This document shows positions 52,802 to 64,000 of a DNA stretch of 64,000 bases, in pieces (position 1 is the first letter of the stretch; every line of letters begins with the position of its first letter). Position numbers and translations under genes: made by a program. The notes under the pieces are model-generated. The model had not been told where the DNA came from. It worked only from the letters and a program-made list of their open reading frames with translations, and made no database searches. The DNA is from Eucommia ulmoides (Eukaryota; Streptophyta; Magnoliopsida; Garryales; Eucommiaceae), in contig CM028325.1 in the NCBI GenBank assembly GCA_016647705.1, positions 25,567,566-25,631,565 on the forward strand, written 5' to 3'.

Positions 52802-55422
52802 TGTCACAACCCGTCCCGGACACCTGTCATCCCGAGGCGGGCGTGACTAAAACATGACATCACCAATACCCAAATTACCAAATGAATGACAATATACACC
52901 TACTATATAATATAAACATCTACTATGAGGGACAGACCCGTCCCGAAATTTGATTAACTAAAAGTATTTATCCATGGACCTTTTATAGGTTCGCCTTTGA
53001 CAGCTTCTCTCAATCGCCTATATGACTTCATCACGTAGCTCTACCTAGTGCCAGTAGGGGACCGACTCCTAGCTGTTGTACCTGCGAGTGTACTGTCTTC
53101 TTAGTAAAATATTTTTATAGTAATAATAAGTTATTCTGCAATATCTAAATGGATCAAGCTTAAATATGTAAACATTACGTAGCTCGCAAAAGTTTTCATA
53201 ATATTAGCAGTGAGAATAAAGCATTATATATAAGTTCCATGCTAAATCATTTAGTATAAGAATCATGCCAATCACCATAATAAATCACCTATTATAATCA
53301 AAATACCACATCTCAAAACATCCTCTCAAACACATACACGCTGGCCAGCCCTAGTGATCGTTTTAACCTCACGATCGGGAGTTTGCAACAGTACCGTACC
53401 ATCCATAGGAAATGCCTTCCTATGGATACCCATCACTTTGCCGAAGCGGATAATCACTGCGCAGTATAAACATCTAACATCACTCTGCCGAAACAGATAA
53501 ACATCACGCCGAAGCGGATAACATCACTTCGCCGAAGCGGATAATCTCACTCTACCGAAACAGATAAATACTATAGTATCGTCAAATTAAATACAGCATC
53601 ATTAAATCACAACTCAATAAATATCGTCTACACAACCTCGTCAAATTACCACGTCTACCTCTTTTCCTCAAAACCAACTTTAAATTCAAAAATCATATTT
53701 CACCCTTTATTTTTAGAAAACCAGGCATTTTTAGAAAAACAGTTTTTTTTTATTTATTTTTTTTTTTTTTTTTTTTTTATTCTCTTTTAAAAACACCGTC
53801 TGATTTCACCAAATCCAGCAAAAATTCATTTCCAACTTCATTTCGAAAACTATCGAAATTTTTTGAAAATCCAGTTTACCAACTTACCCAAATCCGGCTT
53901 GATGCATATCATTTATAAATTCATACAGTTTCAGTAAATACATATTTCATCATATATATATATATATATAGAAAAAATAGTTTGGTAAGAAGACATTACA
54001 CTCACCTCGTTATCCACTCTCCCAAACCTTCCCTGACCATACTCTATCGAGACACTGGTGCCTGCGAACCTAATAGTAACAGAGCCTAAATTAATATCTT
54101 CTCTAAAACATCTTAATCGTGCAATGCAGACTCTATATTTCGAATCGTTACTATTTTATGCACCACGCAATTAAAAGTAATTAATCATTACGAAATTATT
54201 AAAATTCTAGGATTTGTAACACTAGAGAAAATTTAATTTCATGAAAATTATTCATCGATTGAAATTTCACCTGTTTCCAAGTCGTTTAGCGATCACGTGA
54301 TTGGTTTTAGATTTCCCTGGGGTGGTTTCTGCAAATTCCTTTTTTTTTTTTTTTTTTTTTTCTCTTCTTCTTCCCCGTTTCCTGTTTCTGCTTCCCATCT
54401 CTGTTTGCTGTTTTGGGTGTCCACCGGCCGGCCACGCACCACACGTCAGCAAGGCAGTACCCACCTACGCACACCGTCATAGACGCCCGACGGCCGTCCA
54501 CCCACACATCCACCGACCGAACAAAACCGACGAACGCCCCTCCACGCAGACCTCTCTCTCTCTCACCAACTCCGGCAACCCCACTCAATACACACACCTA
54601 CATACACACAAACACGTTCAAAACACTCATACACACAGACAATAACTCAAAATAGAGCACACACGCAAGGCCGAACCCACACAGCCCACCGACGTACAGT
54701 ACCCACACAGCCAAAAACACACACACATACTCACCACCGGAGGAGCTACACACCGTCGGACCAACTGAACGATGGCATAACACACACACTTGATAGGCAC
54801 ACACACATACAACCCCCACAAATGGAAATGGCAGAGCACACACACACATAGACGGCAGACCAAAATCAAAGAAAACGTGCACATATTCCGGCGACAATGG
54901 CGACGATTCAAACCACGCACCACCACCACCTTCGTTAGACCTAGAAGCACTAACCAAACACCCACATACATAGCAACACACACCACCGGCCCAAACGGCG
55001 ACACCCTCTCCGGCGACGATCGGAGCACCGGCTGAACCCTCTCTCTCTCTCTAGATTTTCTGTCTCTTTTCAGTTCTCAACGTTTCTGCGGGAATTTCGA
55101 TCATTAATCTATGCCTTATATATATATTAAAATAAATTTTAGTTAAATTGCACTTTCCTCCCTTCTAACTTCTTCCAATCCTTATTTTAATCCATTCAAC
55201 TTTTAAAAGTTTCTGAAATCACAATTTCATCCTTAATATTTTCAATTTTTTTATTTTTACTTATTAAATTGATTCTCAAGTTTAAATTTATTGTTTTTTA
55301 AATTTGCCAATTTGACCCCTAAAGGTTTGATTTGAATTTTAATTAATCCAATTCCACCCCGAATTTTTCCAGACTCTAGAATGAAATTATTAATGACGTA
55401 CTTGTTAAGTCGGGGTCCTTCA
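52802..55422 (-). mobile_element. Solo chromovirus LTR, 2621 bp, TSD ATATT
   Basis: The minus strand runs TGAAGGACCCCGACTTAAC to CCGGGACGGGTTGTGACA. It is related throughout to the LTRs of Y, including the CA-rich domain and the 'CTGCTAGGAGTC..TCCCCTACTGGCACTAGG' block (53060-53080 region) and a GCCGAAGCGGATAA minisatellite (53440-53575). Perfect target duplications ATATT are at 52797-52801 and 55423-55427. CA-rich open frames (54300-55030) are shadows. Confidence 0.9.
53440..53580. repeat. GCCGAAGCGGATAA minisatellite in the solo LTR
   Basis: Four or five imperfect 30-40-bp units, the counterpart of the TCCGG arrays in the Y LTRs. Confidence 0.75.
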
Positions 55423-55427
55423 ATATT

Positions 55428-57780
55428 AACTTCTTATAACTGATTTATAATATTTTGATAATATTCATTCATGAGTAATTATGATGTACTCATTCAAAAT
55501 TGTAAGAGTATATGATGATATAAGTGGTATTATAGATGGTATTTGGGCCTAATTTTTTGCTTGGCTGATGATTGTAAGGTCATGCCGATATCGGCCCCTG
55601 TCCGAACGAATAGTTGTAGATGAATTTAATATTCTATTTTTACTCACAAACTTAGTAGTTTCAACTAAAAAATCTAAAAACCGTTAACAAGCGAAAAAAT
55701 CATTTTGAGCAAATTAATTGAATACTAAGTATTGGCTTATTATATGATCAACATTATTGTTGTTGGGTTTTTTTTTTTTTTTTTGGCTTAATGACATTTT
55801 GAACCCCTAACATTTACATTTGGTTTCACAATATCGTTCAAAGTTTATAAATTGTAAATAAATGAAGTAAGCATTATAGGGATAATGCATATATCCCTTT
55901 TCTTTGATTGGTTATATGATTAATAGACTATGATAAGTTATTATTCGAGTAAAAATGAGGTTTGTCTCTGTTATTTTAAAAAGTAAACAATATTACTCAA
56001 CATCACTAATATATTACTCACAAAATGAGTTATAAATTGTGTGTTTATTTCATTTTGGGAATATTATTCTTTGTTGAATCCCACATCACTTGTATTATCT
56101 AATCCTAAGTTAAGGTTTTCTTTGAGACTGAGTTAGATCCATTGAGTTTTCTACTTTAAGACTCTTATTTGATGTTGGGCGTGTTGAATTTCCTGTCGAT
56201 GTTGGGTTTTCACCCGATATCCATTCGTAATAGTTTGTCAAAAGTCCACATTGCCCCTGATAAAAACGTCGACGTTCATTTGATAGAGTCGAAGGGTGGC
56301 AATGAGGTGGTGGCAACGTTCAGGTGGTATGGCAGAGAGGATTGAAATTAGGGTTAGGGGTTTTGACACTAAGTACCACAGAAATTTAACTAGAATCTCA
56401 CTTATTCCAAGTAATTTCAATTTAAACGTATAAGATATCATATTAACTTTATATATTCTTTTCTGAAGTGCAATGAACTAAAACTAGTAAGAAGGGTTAA
56501 TTACACAATTAACCCCTAAAGTTTAGAGGTTGTGTAAATTTGGTTGTTTTGATTACTGTCCATATGATTATTTTATTCATTTAATTGATGGTTAATAATC
56601 CTAAAGTGAATCAACTCCTTATCTTTTTATTTGTTGTATTAGTGAAATACTTACATGATGAGTGACATGGATGAAAGAATTATATCATTATTTTATTTTG
56701 ATAATCTGATGGAAGCTAAATTGAATAGAGCACTATTGAGAAGTGATCATAGATAATCAGATGTATGATATATATTTAGAATTCTTAGTGATTTAAGTAT
56801 GATGTTAATAACTAATATGGTTATTACTACACCTTCTATCAACGAAAAATAGATCTTTTATTTTTCGAATTTGGGTTATGTTTGGGGCAATATATTTGCG
56901 TTTTGAAATGGAAGAAAAGTATCGAATTATTTTTATACAATTTTGCATGAGTTTCTTCTTGTATTATCTAGGCCTTAAAATGTTGGGAACAATACAATTT
57001 AGACCCTCTAACTATTGACATATTTTTAAGTGGTCCCTCTAAATTTTGGTGTTTCATTTCAAACCCTCTACGTATCGAAACGACTTTAATTGGTCCTTCC
57101 GTTAGAGATTTTGTTAAAACTAACAGAATCTCAAGGGTAAATGCGTCAATTTATGTTTTTTTATTTTTTAATCATTTTTTAATATATATTTTTTTCTTTT
57201 TTTGAGATTTCTTTCTTTTCCTCCCCTTTCCCTCTCTTTCTCTCCTCTTCCGCTCTCTTTTTCTCTCCCTCTCCCTCTCTCCCTCTCCCCGCCTCCCGCC
57301 ATATATTCTGATGGGCCTATTGGACCATTACTTATTTATTAATTAACAAACCTGATGAAATTACTAATATGGATAAATTATTCATGAATATATGAGAAGG
57401 CCTTGAATTGAAAATACTATCACCGTGACTAAAATATCTTGGTAATGATTCAGGTTTGGACTTATTATGTAGATATTGATTTTGGGTTTGGGCTTATATA
57501 ATATCTCAGTCGACTAAACTTTCTTAGTTACAACTTTTTGCCTTTGAGATTCATATTAAGGAGTCCATAAAAATACTGATTATAATTAATTATAGTTTTT
57601 TCAATTTTCAAACCCTTAATTTTTATTTTATATAGAGACTAATTTAATAATTAGTTTCAGAGTGTAGTAAAATTGTTGTTCAAATTCTTGCAACTATAAT
57701 TGATCGTTGATCACTGAAAGTACATTTTGTAACGTATTTCATATTATTTTGATCATATACATATATGCCGCTAATATGCA
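55428..57780. other. Non-coding interior of the Copia-type element
   Basis: No gene supported. A TGTTGAATCCCACATCACTTG phrase at 56079 looks like a Copia LTR start but I found no end. The arm at 56985-57300 is listed separately. Confidence 0.5.
56985..57300. mobile_element. One arm of the 6526-type MULE MITE
   Basis: GGGAACAATACAATTTAGAC, 'agtggtccctct', 'tttcatttcaaaccctcta', 'ttggtccttccgtt' and 'aaaactaacagaat' follow the left arm of 6526-7369 block by block, then a CT-rich tract. The mirror arm is missing. Confidence 0.7.
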
Positions 57781-57789
57781 CTGTTGTGA

Positions 57790-58560
57790 TTTAGCAATAT
57801 TGTTTAATTTTTTCATTTTGGAGTAGCTGCTTGTGAATTATTGATATTATTTTTTCAAAGTGATTTAACCAATATAGTTTGTAAGTTTTCAAATTTTTAT
57901 TTTGTTAATGGAAAAAAATTTAGATTAATTTGTGCATTCACCTACCCAAAGGGGGTTATTGTGCAGATTAATTTAATTGTTGATCAATATAACTTAATTT
58001 TTCCAATTTAGAATATTTGCTTGTGAATTTTTGAGGTTATTTTACCAAAGTGATTTAATCAACATAATTTGTAAGTTTTCAAGTTCCTATTTTGTTGATA
58101 AGAAAATTTCAGATTAATTTATGCATTCATCTACTTAAAGGGAGTTATTGTACAGATTAATTTAATTGTTGGGTAATATAGCTTAATTTTTTCAATTTGG
58201 AACGTTTGCTTGTGAATTGTTGAGGTTATTTTACTAAAGTGATTTAACCAACATAATTTGTAAGTTTTCGAGTTCCTCTTTTGTTGATGAGAAAATTTTA
58301 GATTAATTTGTGCATTCACCTGCCCAAAGGGGGTTATTGTGCAGATTAATTTAATTGTTGGGTAATATAGCTTAATTTTTTCAATTTGGAACGTTTGTTT
58401 GTGAATTGTTGAGGTTATTTTATCAAAGTTATTTAACCAATATAATTTGTAAATTTTTGAGTTCCTATTTTGTTGATGAAAAAATTTTAGATTAATTTGT
58501 GCATTCACCTGGCTAAATGAGATTATTGTGCAAATTAATTTAATTGTATAAGAATATAAT
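57790..58560. repeat. Tandem array of about 188-bp units (four copies)
   Basis: The ATTAATTTAATTG landmark recurs at 57968, 58156, 58344 and 58534, spacing 188, 188 and 190. Each unit contains 'gtgcattcacctgcccaaagggggttattgtgcag' and 'acgtttgcttgtgaattgttgaggttatttta'. The 197-codon minus-strand frame over it is an artefact of the repeat. Confidence 0.9.
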
Positions 58561-59345
58561 GTGAAATAAATTATTTGATAAATTTGTTTCCCCAAAGGGA
58601 ATAAATTTTGAAAGATTATTTGTTTCATTATATTTTGAAGAAAATATATGGATTTAAAAGTCAATCTATCCAAAAGGGATGAATTTTTAAATCTGTAAAT
58701 TTTTCTTATTTTATTGATTCTCATGATTAAAGAATAATTGTTTATTATAAACTCTGCCTAAAGGGAAGTTTATGATAATACAATTGATTTTTATATTGTA
58801 TTACCTATAGTTAATTGAGCATTTTGCCCATTATCATAATTGATCAAGTTGTAATTTTTTGTGAAAATAATTTCTTTTTGTTGTGAACAACAATAACGCC
58901 ACAATGAAATTCTAAATTGATTCCTTAATTTAATGAGAATATTTAAAATCTTCTTTTATTTCGATGATTGTGTCGTGTAAGCATTGATCACTATTGTTAT
59001 AAATGTTTTCGTATTTTATTGATTTTCATGCTTAAAGAATAATTATTTATTGTAGACTCTGTTCAAATGAGAGTTTATGATGATGCAATTGATTCTTATA
59101 TTGTGTCACTTATACTTATTTGAGCATTTTAATTCTCCGATTTAGTGGGAGTTTTCTTATTTTTTTTTAATTCTATGATACGTTGTGACCACTATTGATA
59201 TGTGTTTTGCAAAATTGAATTCTATTTGATGATCATCATTATTGCACATTGTATTGTTGCGTATTATATTATTTGAACTGATTTTGCTAAACCAAGGTTT
59301 AAGACCCATAGAGTTCAAGGAACATATTGTGAATATAAGTGTCAT
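58561..59345. other. Non-coding interior with further duplicated blocks
   Basis: 59100-59280 is homologous to 61108-61262 ('tgatgatcatcattattgc', 'ttgcaaaattgaa'), on either side of the Harbinger-type insertion. No gene. Confidence 0.6.
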
Positions 59346-59348
59346 TGA

Positions 59349-61106
59349 GATGACGTTTGGTAACCATTTCTGTTCCTATGCCAACAGTGGGATGGGAATG
59401 GGATAGGATGAGAATTCTGCTTCCTTTTTGGGAGTAGAATCGCGTTTGATAACGAATAATTTTATTTTGATTTGGGAATAGAATTGCGTTTGATAATGAC
59501 ATAGTCTATTTTGTTTTGGGAACATAATAGCATTTGGTAAAGACATAATTTTATTTCCTTCTAAGAATAGAATTACGTTTGATAACGAATTATTTATTTC
59601 AATTTCTTTTTTTAAGTGTAGAATTATTAGTGTAAAATCATTTTTTTTCCTTTTTTTTTTATGTATAATAATAAATATAAAATTACACTCAATTCAAGCA
59701 AATCACACACGATGTAATTAAACATAGATATTAAACATTATGTACGTACATACAAATTGTTTTGTTCTGTAATATATATTCATTTTCACATTTTCACATA
59801 CTTAGATACAATAACTAGTACAATGATGAAATATACAAGCAACATCATCAAAATTAGAATTATATTACATCCCCAAAAAAATGAAAACAAAATTCTTGTC
59901 AAATTCGAATGTTGAGGAAGGTCATAGTTGTTGACCGGACTCATCTTTGCAAATAAAAAATAATTAAAATAGTTAGTGAAAAATTGATATTATTGGTGTG
60001 ATATTTATATAGAAAATATTAAAACTTATTTAATTTAAACAAACTGCATTTGAACTGTCCCAAATTTCTCGACCAAGAATATCCCTAAAACGTCCCATTT
60101 CTCGTACACTTTGATTAGTAATCACAGGAACTTCATCAGGTTCATGTCCCTGTCTCGACGTACTCCCCATTTCCTCTTCTACTTACCCCTCCCTACTCCA
60201 TGTTTCAAATAAATTGTCATTCATATCGTGCATTTTTATAAAATTGTGAAGTGTACAACAAGCAATTGGAATATATTTTTGTACGTCCATCTCATAGGAA
60301 GGCATACTTGTGAGGATTAAATCTCTCTTTAATCCAGGTTTCACAAGAATCGCAACAGAACATAAACATTCCCAAGAATCGCAACAGAACATAACAGAAG
60401 CGTTCCCAAGAATTGCAACAGAACAGAACCAAGAAATCGTTTAAATGAGAGTTATAATTTAGGGGGAAAAAAAGAGCTTAACGTTATGCTAGCCAAATAG
60501 AGAAATCGCAAACACAGACCCAAAAATCGCAAACCAAACTGACCCAAAACCCTAGATCTAGGGAAAATTATTGCAGATCTGTATAAACACAATAGATGTA
60601 TGACAAAATTTTGTTGAACGAACCCAAATCATTCTTATCAAACTCAACAGACATTGCATACAAAAACAAGGAGAGAGAGAGGGAGTGAGAGATAGAAGAT
60701 TACCTGGTACTCCCAATTTCCTATACGACGACGGACCAACGAACGATCGATCGAGAGTAAATGAGTGAGGAGCTTTGAACGAACGATCGATTGTAGAAGT
60801 GAGAGGAGAAGATCACAGTAGATCGAAAGAGAAGATAGAAGAGAAATCGCAGAAGTGAGGAGAAGAATGACGATTAGGAATAAAAGAGAAAGAATGACTC
60901 TCATTAACAATTCTCATAATACCAAGCGTATCTTTTTTTGTTGTGGGAAGGGAATGAAAACGATTTTTTTTCGATTCCTATTTCCTATACAATGAAATGG
61001 GCACAGTTCCCATATTGAAATAGGATGGAAAGAGAAATAGAATTTACCAAACGCTATTCCCAAACAGAAACTGGAAATGGGATAGGATGGGTTACCAAAC
61101 AGGGCC
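59349..61106 (-). mobile_element. PIF/Harbinger-type element, internally deleted
   Basis: The right end reads, on the minus strand, GGCCCTGTTTGGTAACCCATC; the left end is ACGTTTGGTAACCATTTC on the plus strand. Both continue into 'CCTATCCCATTCCC'-like sequence. TGA flanks both ends (59346-59348, 61107-61109) as a possible 3-bp duplication. The interior keeps only the transposase C-terminus, so it is non-autonomous. Confidence 0.7.
60029..60335 (-). pseudogene. PIF/Harbinger transposase C-terminal fragment
   Basis: Reads MPSYEMDVQKYIPIACCTLH, NFIKMHDMND, a stop after WSREG, then EMGRFRDILGREIWDS. The 'IACC.LHNFI' block is the conserved end of the Harbinger nuclease, containing its last helices. 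The DDE catalytic part and the Myb-like partner protein are absent. A short direct duplication of 'cccaagaatcgcaacagaacat' lies just upstream (60371-60392). Confidence 0.75.
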
Positions 61107-61384
61107 TGAGTCTTTTGATTCTCTGGTTTAATGGGAGTTTTTGTATTTTTCTTTATTTCGATGATTATATTATGACCACTATTATTATGCATTTTGCAAA
61201 ATTGAAATCTATTTGATGATCATCATTATTGCGTATTATATTGTTGCATATCATATTATTTGAATTGATTATACAATATGGTATCTTAAGATATTATGCC
61301 TTAAGAATTACAGTTATATACTTCTAGCTGTCACAAATCACTATTTTGAGATCTTGTGATGTATTGTTAGTGACAGATGACTAG

Positions 61385-61625
61385 TTAAAGTCAAGCAATT
61401 TCATATTATTGAGAAATTGCAGTAGTTTCATTTTGTTGAGAAACTGCAATTAACAATTTCATTTTGTTAAGAAATTGCAGCAGTTTCATTTTATTGAGAA
61501 ACTGCAATTAGCAATTTTATTTTGAGAGATTGCAGCAGTTTTATTTTGTTGAGAAACTGCAATTAACAAATTTTATTTTGTTGAGAAATTGCAATTACAA
61601 TTTTATTTTGATGAGAAATTGTAAC
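61385..61625. repeat. Minisatellite of 25-30-bp hairpin units
   Basis: About eight units alternate between TTTCATTTTGTTGAGAAACTGC and 'aattaacaatttcattttgttaagaaattgcag'. Within units GCAGTTTC...GAAACTGC forms an 8-bp stem around ATTTTGTTGA. Confidence 0.85.
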
Positions 61626-61929
61626 GAGGACCAATAAGAAACAATGTATATAGATAATGATCACATGTTGACATTGATTTCTTACTACACTACTGGGCTT
61701 ACGATCCATGTCGATATGATTATAAGTATTTGTGAGTATGAAGGGTCTTATATTTATTGAGATTAACATATAGATCATCATAATCCAATATTAAGATTAT
61801 GTTGGACCGGATAAGTTTATCAAGATCCTACTTATAGACTATCATTTCTTTTAAAAAATGTGTGGCCACACAAAAATAAATTTTTTCTGTTATTTGTTTT
61901 CAAAATTAAATTTATTCAATTAATATAGC

Positions 61930-61942
61930 CCAAGTGGGAGGA
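61930..61942 (+). other. Purine tract before the 3' LTR
   Basis: CCAAGTGGGAGGA directly before TGTTAAAA, the typical Copia plus-strand primer. Confidence 0.8.
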
Positions 61943-62407
61943 TGTTAAAAAAAAAAATTGTGAGTTAACATTAATTGAATAACTTGTTTTACAAAAATGG
62001 GTTAACGGATAGTCTATTATATAACCAACTCAAATAATAAGTGATCATATTTTGATTTGAGTTGTGGCATCTTTTATGTAAAAGCTCAGTTAAGTAGTAA
62101 GTGTATATTTTGGGTTTCGTTGAAGCCCGTTACGGGAGGGCCCAACGAGAAACCCTAATATAAATAACTAAATCCCCTATTTAATCTAGATTAAGGGTTT
62201 CTTCCCATTGAGAGCTACCACCACAATAATCTAGATTATATGGAGGAAGACCTAGTCAGTAATCCGCTTCGACAGATTCAATCTCCTGCGTTTGCTCAAA
62301 CCGGTAGGTATTCGATTACCATTCTTTATTGTTGTATCCTAATAATCATGTATATTTACGATCTTTATTAATTTTCGTATTATTGTGATTATGAAAAATA
62401 ATCAACA
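61943..62407 (+). mobile_element. 3' LTR of the 12.9-kb Copia-type element
   Basis: 465 bp ending AATCAACA, followed by TAAAT and then the resumed LINE frame. It differs from the 5' LTR by scattered substitutions and small indels, so the insertion is not recent. Confidence 0.85.
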
Positions 62408-62412
62408 TAAAT

Positions 62413-64000
62413 AACTATGTGATGTTGAGATCAAGGAGGCCATGAAATCCATATAGGATTTCAAGGTCCTCAATTCTGATGGTTTTCAGGTTGGTTTCTA
62501 TAAGAAGAATTGGGATGTTATTGGCAAGGTCATTAACAGTTTTGTCAAAGACTATTTCAAGAATAAAATTAGGCCTTTTTCTTCTAATGAAACTCTTGTC
62601 GCGCTAATTCCTAAAATTGACTGTCTTAAGAAGATTAGCCAATTTAGACCTATAAGCCTTTGCAATATTCACTATAAAATTGTTTCTAAGATCCTTGTTG
62701 CTCGGATCTGTCCTCTCCTATCCCAAATTGTTGGACTGTTCCAAAATCTTTGTTTCTGGGAAAACCATATTGATAACATTATCATAACCTAGGAGATTAA
62801 CCATTCCCTAAAAAATTCGAATAGTGAACAGGGAGACATATATGATCCTGAAAATTGATTTGAAAAAGGCGTATGCTAGAATTAATTGGAACTACCTTAA
62901 AGATACGCTTGAGTACTTCAATTTCCCTAGGGACTGGATTAATATAGTTATGAGTTGTGTCACCAGAATTTATCTATTCTATGGAATGGAGAGAGCCTTG
63001 AGAAATCCAGGCCATCTAGAGGTCTTAGGTAGGGAGACCTATTGTCCTCTTACCTGTTTGCCCTCTGCATGGAAAGACTGTCTCATGTTATTATTAAAAG
63101 TTGTAATGAAGGGGATTGGAAAGGCATCAAAGCCTCTCGAAATGGACCCGTAATCTCTCATCATTTCTTTGCGGATGATCTAATCCTCTTCTCAAAAGTA
63201 GGTAACATTCTTGTCAAATTTTCAAGCAAATCTGGATAGAAAATCAATCTAAGCAAATCTAAAATGTTTGTGTCCCCAAATGTCCCCATAATTCAAGCCA
63301 AAATGTTGAGTAGGTGCTTAGGTATTAGCTTAACTAATGATCTCGGTGTCTACCTTGGAACCCCTTTAATCCATACTAGGTTCAGTAAGAATCAGTTCAA
63401 CTTATTTGTGGAGAAAATTAATAAGAGACTCACCCTTTGGAAAGCTAAAAACTATCTATCGCATGGAGGACCACTCTTATTAAATCTATAACTTCTTTTA
63501 TTTCATTGTATTCTCTGTAAACAAATTCCCTCATCTTTGAGATGTGTAAGGAAATTAATAAAATGAATAAAGCATTTTTATGGGGAGACACTAACATGAA
63601 AAGGAATTTCCATCTAGTTAATTTGGGGATTGTTTGTAGCCAATGAAGTTCGGGATGAATAGGGATAAAAGAAACCAAATTAAGTAATGATGTTATGCTA
63701 TCTAAACTTGGTTGGAAAGTTGTCTCTAATGCCTGAAACATATGGGTAGAAGTCATTAAGAATAAATATAAACTTGATAATAGGCCTAACTCGTGGACTA
63801 AGAAAAAATGGTGGACCTCACATCTAGAAAGGTATATGGAATACCAGATATATCCTGATAAAAAGAATTAAACGGATAGTTGGAGATGGTACTTCCATAT
63901 GTTTATGGACGGATTGGTGGTTTGGTATAGGCCTCTTAGGTAATGTTGAATTACAGAAAAATCTTGACCTGAGAGTCGCAAATATTATAAATGATAATGG
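62413..64000 (+). pseudogene. LINE ORF2 right part: reverse transcriptase, continues past window end
   Basis: Motifs in order: DVEIKEAMKSI, SDGFQVGFYKKNWDVIG, LVALIPKID, FRPISLCNIHYKIVSKILVA, LKIDLKKAYARINW, SYLFALCMERLSHVI, the catalytic FFADDLILFSK (about 63165-63200), YLGTPLIHTRF, LWKAKNYLSHGG, FLWGDTNMKRNFHLVN and WTDWWFG near the edge. They follow the L1-type reverse transcriptase and the start of the C-terminal zinc region. Several frameshifts (for example about 63030) and stops make this copy inactive. In such elements ORF2 nicks target DNA and primes cDNA from the RNA. Confidence 0.9.

Larger units (their letters stand above)
49471..62407 (+). mobile_element. Copia-type non-coding LTR element inserted in the LINE
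   Basis: The LTRs are 49471-49934 and 61943-62407. They share starts (TGTTGGAAAAAATTTGGTGA and TGTTAAAAAAAAAAATTGTGA), the CCCGTTACGGGAGGGCCCAA block and ends. The target duplication is TAAAG/TAAAT. A primer site TGGTATCGGAGC (49937-49948) and purine tract CCAAGTGGGAGGA (61930-61942) flank a 12-kb interior with no gag or pol. The interior is made of minisatellites, later insertions and a fucosidase fragment. Removing it restores the LINE reading frame. Probably a large non-autonomous derivative. Confidence 0.85.

Noticed and set aside
54300-55035. Ser/Thr/His-rich secreted protein
   Set aside because: CA-rich part of the minus-strand solo LTR, delimited by its target duplications.
56079-56330. 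A Copia LTR starting TGTTGAATCCCACATC
   Set aside because: No matching end, primer site, purine tract or target duplication found.
58131-58724. 197-codon minus-strand frame with repeated Thr-Ile-Lys-Leu segments
   Set aside because: It is the translation of the 188-bp tandem array; not a protein.

Overview
The window looks like heterochromatic or intergenic nuclear DNA of a flowering plant. It is AT-rich with long A/T runs. It carries Ty3/gypsy chromovirus-like and Athila-like LTR elements, Sirevirus-like and other Copia-type LTRs, a LINE, tRNA-derived SINEs and many foldback MITEs. I see no rRNA, tRNA or bacterial-type gene. Almost every long open frame is transposon-derived or low complexity.

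Layout: 1-830 is the decayed 5' end of a minus-strand Copia element. 853-2564 is a large foldback element. 2570-7720 is copy 1 of a segmental duplication whose copy 2 lies at about 35.6-37.7 kb. Copy 1 has been hit by nested MITEs (3099-4068), a solo LTR (5117-5787), a SINE (6039-6145) and a MULE-type MITE (6526-7369); copy 2 keeps the empty sites. 7887-33400 is one old LTR element ('X', TSD AGTAG/AATAG) swollen by nesting: chromovirus Y (8610-18301), a 5'-truncated relative Y2 (18302-19513), Athila-like non-autonomous element A (19514-25100), and Athila-like elements B and C (26913-32723) meeting tail to tail. 33.4-38.1 kb holds copy 2, a miniature Copia-type element and MULE-like fragments. 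38444-39930 is a MULE-type element filled with a minisatellite, followed by a SINE. 42.6-48.0 kb is a run of solo or partial LTRs. From about 48.9 kb to the end is a LINE, split by a 12.9-kb Copia-type non-coding LTR element (49471-62407). That element contains a 2.6-kb solo chromovirus LTR, a PIF/Harbinger derivative and a fragment of an alpha-L-fucosidase gene.

The most valuable object is small. On the minus strand at 35948-37319 lies what reads as an intact two-exon gene for an 83-residue secreted cysteine-rich peptide. Exon 1 is the signal peptide. The intron has GTAAGT/AG borders. The junction rebuilds a Cys codon, giving eight cysteines. Its paralogue at about 4069-4235 is dead: exon 1 deleted, acceptor lost, last cysteines replaced at a MITE edge. 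The other non-transposon sequences are the fucosidase pseudogene fragment and an unassigned 100-codon open frame at 41937-42239.

All calls come from reading the sequence; homology statements are from memory of family motifs and were not searched.
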